A DNA stretch of 64,000 nt from Rhynchopus sp. YZ270_cl-10 (Eukaryota > Euglenozoa > Diplonemea > Diplonemida > Diplonemidae). Positions 9,837-20,636 of the stretch are shown here, piece after piece. Each line of letters starts with the position of its first letter. Position 1 is the stretch's first letter. A program made the position numbers and the translations under genes. The notes beneath the pieces were generated by a model. That model saw nothing but the letters and a program-made list of their open reading frames with translations. It did not search any database and was not told the origin of the DNA. Location of the stretch: positions 1,364,001-1,428,000 of the forward strand of contig OZ037841.1 of NCBI GenBank assembly GCA_964035575.1. The letters run 5' to 3'.

Positions 9837-9948
9837 ATGTCTTCGCAAGAGTCCGCAAGCGACTTCATGTCGATAGAGCCTTGGGTGTGGACGATGATTA
9901 GCTGTGCTGCGTTTGTCGTGTTTATTGTTGTTCCGGAGGGGTTGAGGG
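9837..9948 (+). pseudogene. Truncated 5' copy of the four-TM protein gene
   Basis: ATG at 9837 followed by about 110 bp nearly identical to the start of the gene at 12247 (shared FMSIEPWVWTMISCAAFV and VVPEGLR). The leader before the ATG (AAAAAGGCGGTC) also matches. Homology ends abruptly at GTTGAGGG, where sequence of the LRR-gene upstream region begins, so this is a recombination junction. The frame runs on only a few codons. Confidence 0.85.
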
Positions 9949-10062
9949 TGTACGGCGCGAAACAAGAAAGACATGCAGAATAAAATGGAACCCCCTCCTT
10001 GTATTAGGTTTTCCTTAATATTATCCATTCATCAGCACCACACCACACAGAGAGACACAACA

Positions 10063-11709
10063 ATGCAGCTGTATGTGCTGTACCGTGGGGAACAACACCC
10101 TTTCGAAGTCGATGAGAGTATGGGAGAAGACCCAATAGAATACGTGTGTAGTCAGGTGGCGGCTGCAGTGGGGATCGAAGCAGATACCTTCACGTTGCTG
10201 TTCGATGGGAAACCTCTGCGCGACCGAGACGACATCATGCAACTGAGCGAGGACAACACGATCGAGATGACTCTGCGGGAGAGTCAATGCCCGACAATGG
10301 ATCTCTCTTGGTCCAACGCCCTCAGCAACAGAGGGGATGGCTTCCTCGCGCACCACACTTGGTTGACGACAATCACTCTTCCTCAAGAAAGCGACGTCGA
10401 GGATATAGGCAACGACTTCCTGTCGGGGTGCAGAGGGTTGACGACAATCGATCTTTCTGGTCTCAGCGCTGTCAGCGAGATAGGGAGTGGCTTCCTCGAG
10501 AACTGCACCTCATTGACAACGATCACACTGCCTGAAGAGAGCGGTGTCACGGAGATAGGCAACGACTTCCTGTCGGGGTGCAGAGGATTGAGGACAATCG
10601 ATCTCTCTGGTCTCAGGAAGGTCAGGAGCATAGGGGATGGCTTCCTCGAGAACTGCACCTCATTGACAACGATCACACTGCCTGAAGAGAGCGCTGTCAC
10701 GGAGATAGGCAGCGACTTCCTGCGGTGGTGCGATAGGTTGACGGCGATGAATCTCTCTGGTCTCAGCTCTGTCAGGAACATAGGGGATGGCTTCCTCTCG
10801 AATTGCGCCTCATTGAGAACGATCACACTACCTGAACAGTGCGCTGTCACGGAGATAGGCAACGGCTTCCTGTGTGGGTGCAGAAGGTTGAGGACAATCG
10901 ATCTCTCTTGTCTCAGCTCTGTCAGGAACATATGGGATGGCTTCCTCTCGAGCTGCACCTCATTGGCAAGGATCGCACTGCCTGAAGAGAACGCTGTCAC
11001 GGAGATAGGCAACCACTTCCTGTCGGGGTGCAGAGGATTGAGGACAATCAATCTCTCTGGTCTCAGCTCTGTCAGGAACATAGGGAATTACTTCCTCGAG
11101 GACTGCACCTCATTGGCAACGATCACACTACCTGAAGAGAGCGCTGTCACGGAGATAGGCAACATCTTTCTGTGGGCGTGCAGTGGGTTGACGACAATCA
11201 ATCTCTCTGGTCTCAGCTCTGTCAGGATCATAGGGGATGGCTTCCTGCGGGAGTGCAGGTCATTGACAACGATCACACTACCTGAAGAGAGCGCTGTCAC
11301 GAAAATAGGCAAGAACTTTCTGTCGTGGTGCAGAGGGTTGACAACAATAGATCTCTCTGGTCTCAGCTCTGTCAGGAGCATAGGACATGGCTTCCTCCAG
11401 AACTGCACCTCATTGGAAACCATCACACTACCTGAAGATAGCGCTCTCCAGAAGATAGGCAACGACTTCCTGTCGGGTTGCAGAGGGTTGAGGACTGTCG
11501 ATCTCTCTGGTCTCAGCTCTGTCAGGAACATAGGGGATGGCTTCCTCTCGAACTGCACGCTGTCATCGAACGAAAGGAAAATAACAGTGAAGCTCACCGG
11601 CAGCAGCGACGTGGTGTCTGCGCGAGTGCTGTCGGGATTGGACGGAACGGACGTTGTTGAGATGGTTCCCCCAACAGAGGCTACACTTGCGTTCATTCAG
11701 GGTAGCTGA
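10063..11709 (+). CDS. Ubiquitin-like domain + BspA-type leucine-rich repeat protein, copy 1
   Basis: 548 aa from the ATG at 10063, chosen because the N-terminus is then a ubiquitin-like fold: MQLYVLYRG at residues 1-9, acidic loop, then DTFTLLFDGKPLRDRDD and a closing strand TIEMTLRE (about residues 1-77). From about residue 100 to 515 follow about 25-residue repeats of the BspA/LRR_5 type in two alternating forms (TTITLPEESAVTEIGNDFL and TTIDLSGLSSVRNIGDGFL), encoded by about 150-bp tandem DNA units. A short non-repeat tail follows (KITVKLTGSSDVVSARVLSG). No signal peptide, so it is probably intracellular. The UBL lacks a C-terminal Gly-Gly, so conjugation is unlikely; a recognition or scaffold role is inference. 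Confidence 0.85.
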   Translation: MQLYVLYRGEQHPFEVDESMGEDPIEYVCSQVAAAVGIEADTFTLLFDGKPLRDRDDIMQLSEDNTIEMTLRESQCPTMDLSWSNALSNRGDGFLAHHTWLTTITLPQESDVEDIGNDFLSGCRGLTTIDLSGLSAVSEIGSGFLENCTSLTTITLPEESGVTEIGNDFLSGCRGLRTIDLSGLRKVRSIGDGFLENCTSLTTITLPEESAVTEIGSDFLRWCDRLTAMNLSGLSSVRNIGDGFLSNCASLRTITLPEQCAVTEIGNGFLCGCRRLRTIDLSCLSSVRNIWDGFLSSCTSLARIALPEENAVTEIGNHFLSGCRGLRTINLSGLSSVRNIGNYFLEDCTSLATITLPEESAVTEIGNIFLWACSGLTTINLSGLSSVRIIGDGFLRECRSLTTITLPEESAVTKIGKNFLSWCRGLTTIDLSGLSSVRSIGHGFLQNCTSLETITLPEDSALQKIGNDFLSGCRGLRTVDLSGLSSVRNIGDGFLSNCTLSSNERKITVKLTGSSDVVSARVLSGLDGTDVVEMVPPTEATLAFIQGS

Positions 11710-12246
11710 TCGGCAACAATATGAGGCTGCAGTTGGGTTGTGCCGAGTTGCTTCAGCAGGTACAGCTGTGTGATGTTGTTGTGTCTCTGATATTGAACGG
11801 GGCAGGGGAAGGGAAGGGGAGGGCAGTTAGGTTGGGGTGTAATACCAAAAATCATCCATATTCTGCGGGGTTTTTTTTGTTGTCTTGCTCATACATTGTT
11901 CCTCGTCGAGGTTTGTTCACTGACGCTAATAGAAGACCTCCCCCCTTTTTTTACCTTTGCGGCACACCTTTCTCTATGCACTTATCAGGGCCCCCTACAC
12001 GACGTGCTCCACACTGTCGAGGTTCTGGTTGTCAGTACAGTGTCTTGCCTATCCTCCGACTACAGAGTACATACTCTTTTTTTTGTTTTTCAAGCCAACG
12101 TACCGTTTAACGCATTAATATTGGAACGGTTGAACATTTTTTAGGCGTTCCAACATTTTTACGTCAACGGTGTCAAATGCAGATATTACCCATATATCAC
12201 AACCAAAAAACAGCCCCCTCCCCTTCCCTACACAAAAAAGGCAGTC
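11710..12246. other. Spacer; first 120 bp shared with the other LRR locus
   Basis: Bases about 11710-11830 match 26138-26260, the 3' flank of the second LRR gene. The rest is pyrimidine-rich; no gene is supported. Confidence 0.6.
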
Positions 12247-12723
12247 ATGTCTTCACAACAATCCGAAATTGATTTTATGTCGATAGAGCCTTGGGTGTGG
12301 ACGATGATTAGCTGTGCTGCGTTTGTGTTTTTTATTGTTGTTCCGGAGGGGTTGAGGGATGCGAACTTTGGGTCTTTGACGGTGATGGTTGCGAACTTAC
12401 ATTATGCCATGTGGTCTGTACAAGCTTCGGAGTGGATGTTTCTCACTTTCGAAGCGATCCTGGCACTCTACGACCCCATCCCACGACCACACATCGTAGG
12501 CATCATAACCTACGTCATCTCCATGGCCTTCCTCCTCTCGGCCATCTGGACCCTCCACTCCCAAGGCGAGCTCGAAGAACGCGAGCGCCACGAACGCAAG
12601 CACAGCGACATCTACAGACGCAAGGTCCCCCTGATCCCCTCCTGGGGGCTCATGGTGATGTGGACACTCACGTTCTCGCTTCTCTTCCATTGGGTGGGGG
12701 GGCTGCATATCTTGATGGGCCAG
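12247..12723 (+). CDS. Four-TM membrane protein, 5' exon (gene probably incomplete)
   Basis: ATG at 12247. Residues 1-159 contain hydrophobic segments at about 16-36 (PWVWTMISCAAFVFFIVV), 45-72, 84-104 (VGIITYVISMAFLLSAIW) and 133-156, with a charged loop (ELEERERHERKHSD) between the last two. The exon ends HILMGQ and meets GTATTTTTTC, a likely 5' splice site at 12724. Read-through gives 22 further low-complexity residues. I cannot find a convincing following exon before the minus-strand fragments at 12841, so the gene may be truncated by rearrangement. A 5' fragment copy lies at 9837. Family not recognised. Confidence 0.55.
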
Positions 12724-12840
12724 GTATTTTTTCTTCCCTCCCCCCCTTTTTTTGGGAGCCTTTCAGGCTTTTGTACAGTTTTTTTTTCTTGAAGGGCGAA
12801 AAAAATAATGTACCCTCCAAGTCAGCACCGCGTTCTTAGC

Positions 12841-13125
12841 CTAGTATAAGGCGACTTTGCAGTACTTCTGTTTGCGACGAGTCGTGGAATACACAAGCGG
12901 TTCGTCTTTTGTTGTTGTGTCCTGTTCGTCATCGAGTTCTGTCCCAGAACAAACTCTGCTGAACTCGTCGACAAGCTTGTCCAACATTTCTTCATCTAGG
13001 TTGTATTGAGACAGATGAACAGCAGTTTGCGGAAGGGTATCATCTGTGGTGGTCCGTTTTGTAGGTCCCTGGCGAGCCGGGCCCTTCTGTGGCCTGACCA
13101 ACAGACCCTTTGCGGAGGGTATCAT
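12841..13125 (-). pseudogene. Minus-strand coding remnant, acidic C-terminus
   Basis: This frame has better coding composition on the minus strand than the Ser-rich opposite frame: YNLDEEMLDKLVDEF, then GTELDDEQDTTTKDEP and a basic end RRKQKYCKVALY. No ATG-led complete gene is apparent. It could be the last exon of a minus-strand gene or a decayed transposon piece. Just upstream on the minus strand, out of frame, is a possible TDGCGAVSGDTNEM stretch. Confidence 0.3.
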
Positions 13126-13555
13126 CGTGTACCTGTCCTGCTGGCGGCTTCACTCCGACAATTCCGCTTTTTGACAGAGAAGATTAAACATGAACCTGGC
13201 ACCAAAAGGGCGCAAGCTTCTTGATACTGTGCGTCGTCATTTCGTTTGTATCCCCAGACACAGCACCACAACCGTCAGTGGCAATCGACACGAGTACATG
13301 TCAACACTGAAGGGTACAATAGCCGACACATTGCTTCCTCCAATAGATGTTGGAAGTCGGTGTTTGCCCGATTTTGTTGTTGCTTAGCTACGAATCGCAC
13401 TTCAGTCGCATGAGGTCTATTCCCAATGATTTTTCAGGATTCTGGAAAGCTGCTTTTGACGCCACCTCGAGAGTGTTGAAGAAGGGAGGTCGTTCTTCTT
13501 CTTCGGACGAAGGTGGTTTAGATGTGAAACACATTTTTTTTATATGCTCGTCAGT

Positions 13556-13760
13556 CTAAGCCTGCGAGGCTTGGTTCGCCTCTTTAACCCGTATCTCCGC
13601 CTTCAGTTTATCTGATGGGAAGGGAATTGTTTTGATCATCTGTATCATCCTGCACATATCAACAACCACACACCAACACAGGTATACCCAGTTGCGATAT
13701 GCGTTGGTGTGGGTCTCATGATTTTTGTCGCATAGCAGGAAAAAGGGATGCCGTTCATCT
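13556..13760 (-). CDS. Possible terminal exons of a minus-strand gene
   Basis: Minus-strand reading gives DERHPFFLLCDKNHETHTN then AYRNW. A candidate short intron of about 40 nt (GTATACC...GTGCAG) leads to a last exon ending at about 13605 or 13556, depending on splice phase (the longer version ends KLKAEIRVKEANQASQA). The 5' part of the gene is not identified; upstream DNA is dispersed repeat. Weak evidence. Confidence 0.3.
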
Positions 13761-13778
13761 GACCCTTCCCCCCCCTCT

Positions 13779-13810
13779 TGTGTGCACGAGAGGCACATTC
13801 ATCTTTCAAG
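13779..13810 (+). repeat. Hairpin repeat family A, alternative stem
   Basis: TGTGC-ACGAGAG-GCACA followed by TTCATCTTTCAAG. Same loop as the CTAAGC/GCTTAG copies but a different, still complementary stem. Confidence 0.75.
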
Positions 13811-13868
13811 CTTTCTTCTTTTTTTTTAAACCGCGGAGAACCAGTTGACTGGTCCGCCGATTGTACGG

Positions 13869-13999
13869 CGAGGCTCGCACTTTCAACTTCTCTCTTTTTT
13901 AAACCACTCCCATGCGCATCACTCCGGGGGTTCGATAACCCACGGAGTGTCAGTGCCTGCGTCCCAGAGGCGTTTGCACTTTCAACTTCTCTCTTTTTT
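13869..13999 (+). repeat. Dispersed repeat family C with a long hairpin
   Basis: CACTCCG-GGGGTT-CGAT-AACCC-A-CGGAGTG (about 13924-13953) forms a strong stem. It is followed by GTCAGTGCCTGCGTCCCAG and GCGTTTGCACTTTCAACTTC. Partial relatives occur at 21534-21570, 23040-23120 and 47078-47118; GCACTTTCAACTTCTCTC occurs twice here. Confidence 0.65.
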
Positions 14000-14496
14000 A
14001 TTTTTTTTTTGGGTTGCATTGTTGCAGTACCCTCCCTTAGACATCCCCCCCTTTTTTTAGACACATTTAAACACATTTAAGGGACAACTCTCACTGGGCC
14101 ACCTCTATGTTTAACAACGGCTGGGTGGAATGGGTGGGGGGGGGGGGGGGGAAGATTGGTGCATTGGGGTTCTGGGGTGGTCGTTAACAGTAGGGCGGTA
14201 AGCTTTGAGGGATATGGGAGGGTCCATATTAGGGGGGGAGGTAATTGGTATTTTTTTTGGGCATCCCCCCACTCTCTCAATAAGAATACCCGAAAATAAT
14301 TGATTGTTTTGCCCCTTCGAAATCCTTTCTTGGATGTTGGAGTCCATCGTCAAAATGTATGCCATCTGGCATCTGTCCATTTTCATACAAAGCTTGTTTC
14401 TTCTGATAACCCGCATAAAACAAACCAACGCAAATGGACATTTCGTACACATTTCTTTTTTTTTCACTCAAAATTTACAGAAAACACAAAAAACCT
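14000..14496. other. Spacer with poly-G tract and probable acceptor
   Basis: A G-run of about 15 lies at 14137-14151 and there are several C/T runs. A T-rich tract ends TTTACAG at 14480, 16 nt before the ankyrin ATG, a likely trans-splice acceptor. No gene. Confidence 0.5.
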
Positions 14497-15138
14497 ATGT
14501 CGCGCATCAACGAATACAGCAAATGGGACGGCATCGGCGACAGCGAGGACGAGCAGGAGAAGGAGGACAACGCACACCGCTCCAACCTCTACCAGAGCCT
14601 CCACATGGAGAGCCAGCAGCTCTTCGACTACGCAAGCGCCGGGGCCTTAGCCGAGGTGAAGAAGGTGCTGGACCGTGGCGCCTTCATCAACTGCAAGCTG
14701 CCACAAAACGGCAACACTGCTTTGCATATGAGCCTCTGGCTCGAGCACCGTGACGTCTCCTCCTACCTTTTGACCCGCGGTGCCGATCCTGAGATTAAAG
14801 ACAACGACGGCCTGCGCCCACTGCACACTGCTGCCTGGGCGGCGTTCAGCGGTGACGTAAAAATGGTTGAAGTGCTCCTAGCGAAAGGCGTCGAGATCGA
14901 CCCGCAGAACAACTCAGGGAACACCCCGCTCCACCTCGCTGCGACGGTAAGCTACGAATGCACCGAGGTCCTTCTCAACGCAGGCGCGAACCCTCTCATC
15001 CGCAACGAGAACAACCAAAACGCCCTCGAATACTCAAAAGAAAAGGGCTTCGGAGCAACAATGAAGCGCAAAAGGTGGCAGGAGCTCCTCGAAATGCTTG
15101 CTCAAGCAATTGAGAGGTGGGAGGCGAAGAAGAAATAA
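14497..15138 (+). CDS. Ankyrin-repeat protein, 213 aa
   Basis: The start is the ATG at 14497, just after a T-rich tract ending in AG at 14480; the in-frame upstream ATG lies within that tract. After an acidic N-terminus (SDEDEQEKEDN) come about four ankyrin repeats: roughly residues 40-70 (LFDYASAGALAEVKKVLDRG), 72-105 (NGNTALHMSLWLEHRD), 106-141 (DGLRPLHTAAWAAFSGDVK) and 142-173 (SGNTPLHLAATVSYECTEV). The tail is basic and helical. Ankyrin repeats mediate protein binding; no catalytic domain is present. A complete short gene with typical TPLH motifs. Confidence 0.9.
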   Translation: MSRINEYSKWDGIGDSEDEQEKEDNAHRSNLYQSLHMESQQLFDYASAGALAEVKKVLDRGAFINCKLPQNGNTALHMSLWLEHRDVSSYLLTRGADPEIKDNDGLRPLHTAAWAAFSGDVKMVEVLLAKGVEIDPQNNSGNTPLHLAATVSYECTEVLLNAGANPLIRNENNQNALEYSKEKGFGATMKRKRWQELLEMLAQAIERWEAKKK

Positions 15139-15660
15139 AGCGGATAACAGAAGAAAGAGACTTGCCGAAGAGATACAAGAGGGAAAGGGGGATGGAAAGA
15201 GAAAAAAAAGAGTTTGTTCTAAGGGGTGTTTGCACGATTTGCGTACGTCTGTTGTTCAGTACAACAGCCTTTGGGCGATGAAAAAAAAAAGGTGCTAATG
15301 ATGCTTTCGGAAATCGGTCAGCCTGTCAATATCGACCCCTCCCGGAGCACCACCTCTTATGGTTCAAATAAAGAATAGAAAGTTTTCAAAAAAAGGGGGG
15401 GGTGTTTCTCAATAGCCGTGTGTTGCGAGAGAGAGAAGGAGAGGTAGATTTTCACGTAGATTATATTTTTATTTTTTAGTTTTCTTCAAAGTGTCAGGGA
15501 GGCATTCGTTTGCTTTGTTGTGGCTCGGTGAGAGGGGCCAAAACGTACCCATCAGTATGGTGCTTTTTTTTTTTCCAAAAAAGCTAACCCTGATACAGAT
15601 CTCAAAGCAATTAAAAAAGCCAACCCCCGAATATTTCCATTTTTTTTTTTTTTTGCGACC
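15139..15660. other. Spacer before the hAT-type element
   Basis: Purine-rich after the ankyrin stop, then AT-rich. No gene supported. Confidence 0.5.
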
Positions 15661-15668
15661 ATTTTCAG

Positions 15669-18600
15669 CAGGGGTTAAGTTAGCTTTTTTTTTTTCTCGC
15701 TGAGTCGGGTTTTCTGGGTTTTTTCGGGTTTTCTGGATTTTGCGAAAAATAACCCATTCCCTCCGCGAGCGCAGCGAGCGGGAAAATTTTTAAGGTGCAC
15801 CTCCGCGAGCGTAGCGAGCGAAATTTTTTTTTCGCAATTTTTGGGGCAAAGTTCAAAAATCCCACCAAAAAGTGGGGGGGTTTTTGGATTTGTCCTAACA
15901 ATTTTGGAGCATAAATTTGAAGAACAGGACTGGTGTACCCCTCACCGACCTCAGTTCCCACGTCCTGCCTCACCCGCACTCTCGCAACACTAGTACTGAA
16001 CCCGAAGTTCGCCAGAGATCCCTGTTGCCTCTTCATATGAATAATTCCCAGTTCTGACGGGGGGTTTGTTTGGGTCGGGAGGATTTTTTTTTCTTAGAGG
16101 GTGGGGTGGGAGGGGCTCCGCCCCCACCCCTACCCCACCTTCCCAGCCTACACCACCCAAAAATTTGGATTTTTTTTTTTTTTCAGATTCCATTTTTTTT
16201 TTTTTTTTTTTTTTTGTGTTATCAAGCATTGACGAATAGAAATGGAAAACGACGGATGGTGCGTGCCCGCTTTAGCGTATTGTTGTTCCACTAACATCAC
16301 TCACATTCATCAGTGAAAAACACAATCCTTTTGCGGTGCGATAAACGAAAAAGTGTTTTCTTGTCTTTTTGTTTTTCTGCACTTTGAGTGTTTTCGGCCT
16401 TTCTTATCATTTACACAAACTATGGAAAGACACTCGAACAACGCGCAAAAGAAGCCGCTGTGGTCAGCGTTGGCCCCGTTGACCGAAGCAGCAGGCCTCC
16501 CTTGAGTTGATCAACCTGATTACTCACATGCCTGGCATCCGGAGTACTGCCTGCCTCGCAGGTGCAGGAAACGGAGGTAAAGTACTTCTGAACACGGATC
16601 CTCCGTGGACGGTGAAGGAAACACCCATGCCCTTGCATGCTAACTCGGCTGGAAAGGAGCTGCAACGCGCAGATCCACCGAGTGGGACGCCGGGACAAAC
16701 TGTGACCGAAGCAGGAGGCCTCCCTTGAGTTGATCAACCTGATTACTCACATGCCTGGCATCCGGATTACTGCCTGCCTCGCAGGTGCAGGAAACGGAGG
16801 TAAAGTACTTCTGAACACGGATCCTCCGTGGACGGTGAAGGAAACACCCATGCCCTCGCATGCTAACTCGGCTGGAAAGGAGCTGCAACGCGCAGATCCA
16901 TTGAGTGGGACGCCGGGACAAACTGCCAGGGCGGGAAAGGGTTCCGACGACGACTCCGAAGGTCCCCGTGGTCAATGATCAGGCCACTCCCGTGACACCA
17001 CCACTGCCAGAGTTCACCCCAGAGTTGGATGTCATCGCTCGCATGCTGGATGAGAGAATAGCGTCCCAAGTACTGCCTGTCGCACAGGTGCAGGAACCGG
17101 AGAGAACAGTACTTCCTGACGCGGTCCATCCGCTGAAGGTGAAGGAAGGGCTCGCGCTAAGCATGTTAACCCGTTGGGCAGACCGCACGCTGCAGTCTCA
17201 CCGGGGGGGTAGTAGCCTGGGAAATAGGCAGAGGCGGGGAACTCAACCGAGGCGATGGACGGCTACAAATCCGAAGGCCCGTCAATGATCAGGTCACTCC
17301 CGTGACATCACCACCGCCAGAGGTCACCCCAGAGTGGATGTCATCGCTCGCATGCTGGATGGGAGTCTAGCTTCCCAAGTACTGCCTGTTACACAGGTGC
17401 AGGAACCGGAGAATGCATCTGCAAAAGCCTCAGAGAAGAAGAAGGGGGCAATCCACAAGAAGGAGGGAGACAAAGTCGCCAAGAAGGCCGCGGACACCAA
17501 GTCGGACGGAGGAAGGAAGATCCGCTGGACAGGTCGTCGGCAATGACGGACGCACAGCGGCGTTTAGATCTTCCACATTCAAATAAAAATTTTCCTCCCT
17601 CTCATATACGTCTTCCTCCCGCTTACCCTTTGCTGTCCCCACCCTCACACCTCACCACACTTTAAACCCAACCCTCCCTGCTCCCCACGCACATTCCGTC
17701 ACCACGCTGGCCCTGAGACGACCGAAACCAGGGAATAGCACTGAGCGTGGACGAGATGGAAGGTCTTGTGCTGGGGCCCAGGGCGAGACTAGCGGGCGCT
17801 CTAGCGAAGGACACAACCGATTCAGTGGAGTCTGTCACCCACGCCTTGTGGAGTTCTCAGGTTTTAATAGGAAAACTGGCGGGGTTTCTCCTGTGTACGA
17901 CAGCGGTGGTTCGGTGGCTGACGCAGCTGCTGGAGTGGAAGGACCTGTCCGAATCTTCCGCCCTGCTGAGTACGGCAACAGTCACCCAGAGCCTGCCCTA
18001 TACGTTGGTTGCTTCCAAGACACTGAGGGTGATGCATTCGAACAGCATGAGCAAGTTGTTGACACATTCTGCGAGTGATTCACTGTCGCTACTGGTACGG
18101 CGTCGGTTTCGCTTCCACCTTCAACGATCCAGTCACTTTCGAAGAAGCGCGTCCATGTCGATGTCTTTTCCAACAGGCACTGCGAGTGCAACAGCTTCGA
18201 GGAGTGCGTCATTGTCAGAGTCGCAAAATGCATCCAATAGTGAGTCGCTGACGGGGGTCGTTGAGTAAAAGTGCGTCAATATCGTTGAGCTTGCCAACAG
18301 GGTCACAGACGCAGTCACATACATTGAGTCAGAGCAACACATTCAGCGCGACGTTTTCATACAGCTTGAGAAAGTCGTTGTCACTAACGGAGAGCGCGTC
18401 CGCGCCAATGTCTCTTCTAACGGGAACTGCGAATCTGAGGATGGGCCACCCGTCACGAGATTGCCCTCATGCTCACCCACATCCTGGACAATTTCGAGCG
18501 TTCATTGCTGAAGGAGGGAGCTTTTCGTCCGAACACTCAGGTTCCACCTATCCTCCCACAACTACTTCACAGAGCAGTGAGAAGGCCGGTACCGCGATAC

Positions 18601-20628
18601 TGAAGTTGGGATTCATACTGGCATGGTTCGGAGCAGCGAGATTCGCGGATCTCAAGGTCCTTCGGCGAGCCGGTCCAAGTGGGTGCACGTCGGGAGCGGG
18701 GCCGTGGTTTAGAGCGGATCAAAGTCCGATCTTTCGTACGAGGCACAGCGACTTCCGGACTGGGCACAACGACTGCACGCAGACACACTGACAAGCATCG
18801 CTACGGAGTCCCTCGTATTCAACTTTTCCCGCTACAGCTTCTTCAAGGTCTTGAAGCTTATCGTCCGAAGATTGACGGATCATTCAGTGAGGCGGGGCAC
18901 TGCAGGAGCTGGCAAGAAGGGGACCTAGGAGCAGTCTTGCGCCGCCAGCCGGCACGACAGCACCAAGGCCCTTCTCCACTACATCTCGTAGCTCCTCATC
19001 ATCGTGGGGGAAGTCAACTCACGGGATAGCTCAACCAAAATTGCCCTCCTGTGACAACATCTTCGCGGTAGGCCAGATCCAAGCGCTTGGCATCCGGAGT
19101 ACTGCCTGCCTCGCAGGTGCAGGAAACGGAGGTAAAGTACTTCTGAACACGGATCCTCCGTGGACGGTGAAGGAAACACCCATGCCCTCGCATGATAACT
19201 CGGCTGGAAAGGAGCTGCAACGCGCAGATCCACCGAGTGGGAGATTTGCGTCGTCAACCGGCACGAGACCAAGAGCACATGACGCATGGCCCTCCACTAC
19301 TTCCCACAACTCCTCGTCATCGTGGGGGGAGTCAACCACTTCCGAGCTCTGGGCAGGGAATTTATGATAGGTACCGACCCCCAATACCGCATGGCTCCAA
19401 AGTGGGTGGACAAATCCCGCGAGACGTTAACGGTAGAATGCTGTACTGTCTGGCGTCTGCACTGAGAGGGTGCTGTACCACTTATTTGGGAGTGTGGTTT
19501 CGCAGACGTTCTGCTGTCGGGGACGACTGTGCACACTCCGACGTACCCTCCTCCTCATCAGCGACGTGGCGCGGCGCATCGACTCGGCCTACGCATGAGA
19601 CGTCCTCGTGGAGTTTCCTCAAATGGTGAGACTTGAGCTGGCGTACCAACAACAGGTCATTCAGAAGAACGTCTGATCCACAAGGAGCCCACTAACACCA
19701 TTGCGGGATGGTCTGATGCATCGTCGATGGACCCTGGAGGGACCCCGGAAATGATGTGCCTCCGCGATGTACGCTTTTTTGTGAGGGAGCTGCTCGCAGC
19801 TATCGGTCTCGTCCTCCTTGCGATCACGTACACAGATACAACGCACGCGCGTTCTTGTGGTACTTCGACAACTCTGCGGTAGTAGCGTGCATCGAGAGGG
19901 GCCACAGCAGTAGCCATGTCGCGAACGAACTTTTGGAGTATTTTGTTCGGGGTGGCGGATGCGAGAGGATTTAGTTCTTGCTCTTATCGAGAACGTCCGC
20001 TGCTCAGACAGGGGTTCTTTATCTTCACCCGCTGGTCTGGCATCGAACTAGACACCTTTCGGTGATCCGCCTTTGAAGTGGGACCAGTTGACAATCCTTC
20101 CTTGCTTTGGGCTTTAAGCCAGGTTTTTCAAAGGTTTTCACACAGAAGGTGTCTTTTTGTCGGGTGTTCTGGACACTGGTGGTCGGATCAGATGACGACT
20201 ATCTTGTCCTTTGTACTCTCCCCTATGTTTGCAACATATAGTCTTGCACTGAACACATGACGAACCGTCACGTTGTTCAGTTACCTGGGGGTTTTGGGTG
20301 CGATAAACGAAAAAGTGTTTTCTTTATTTCATTTAACTGTCATATCCTGAAGTCGTTTTCTATTTTTGTGTTATCAAGCATTGACGAATAGAAATGGAAA
20401 ACGACGGATGGTGCGTGCCCGCTTTAGCGTATTGTTTTTCCACTAACATCACTCACATTCATCAGTGAAAAACACAATCCTTTTGCGGTGCGATAAACGA
20501 AAAAGTGTTTTCTTTATTTCATTTAACTGTCATATCCTGAAGTCGTTTTCTATTTTTTTTTTTGAAAAACCCGAAAACCCGAAAACCGGGTTTTGAAAAC
20601 CCAGAAACCCGCCCTAACTTAACCCCTG
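15669..20628. mobile_element. hAT-type element (non-autonomous) interrupted by a retroelement
   Basis: The ends are inverted: CAGGGGTTAAGTTAG at 15669 and its complement at 20628. They are flanked by a perfect 8-bp duplication ATTTTCAG at 15661-15668 and 20629-20636, the length typical of hAT transposons. Its own sequence is only about 0.6 kb (15669-16215 and 20558-20628). The sub-ends share GGGTTTTCTGGG-type repeats. No transposase belongs to it; a short minus-strand frame at 15680-16036 has no recognised domain. The rest is a nested DIRS-like element. Confidence 0.85.
16216..20557 (+). mobile_element. DIRS-like tyrosine-recombinase retroelement, fossil
   Basis: Split direct repeats in the order A1 - body - B1 - A2 - B2: A1 16216-16334, B1 20297-20367, A2 20368-20486, B2 20487-20557. 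This is the Ngaro/PAT/VIPER arrangement. The body has internal direct repeats of about 160-220 bp near 16540, 16760 and 19090, and a region around 19690-19970 with an RNase-H-like composition. The copy is broken, with no long frame left and probably more than ten disruptions. A1 and A2 differ at only one position of 119, so the insertion itself looks young. No target duplication is seen; it sits in a T-run. Confidence 0.75.
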
Positions 20629-20636
20629 ATTTTCAG

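Noticed and set aside
13924-13953. GGTTCGATAACCC as a tRNA T-arm/B-box
   Set aside because: The sequence is the tip of a longer simple hairpin and no cloverleaf can be drawn; kept as a repeat-family hairpin instead.
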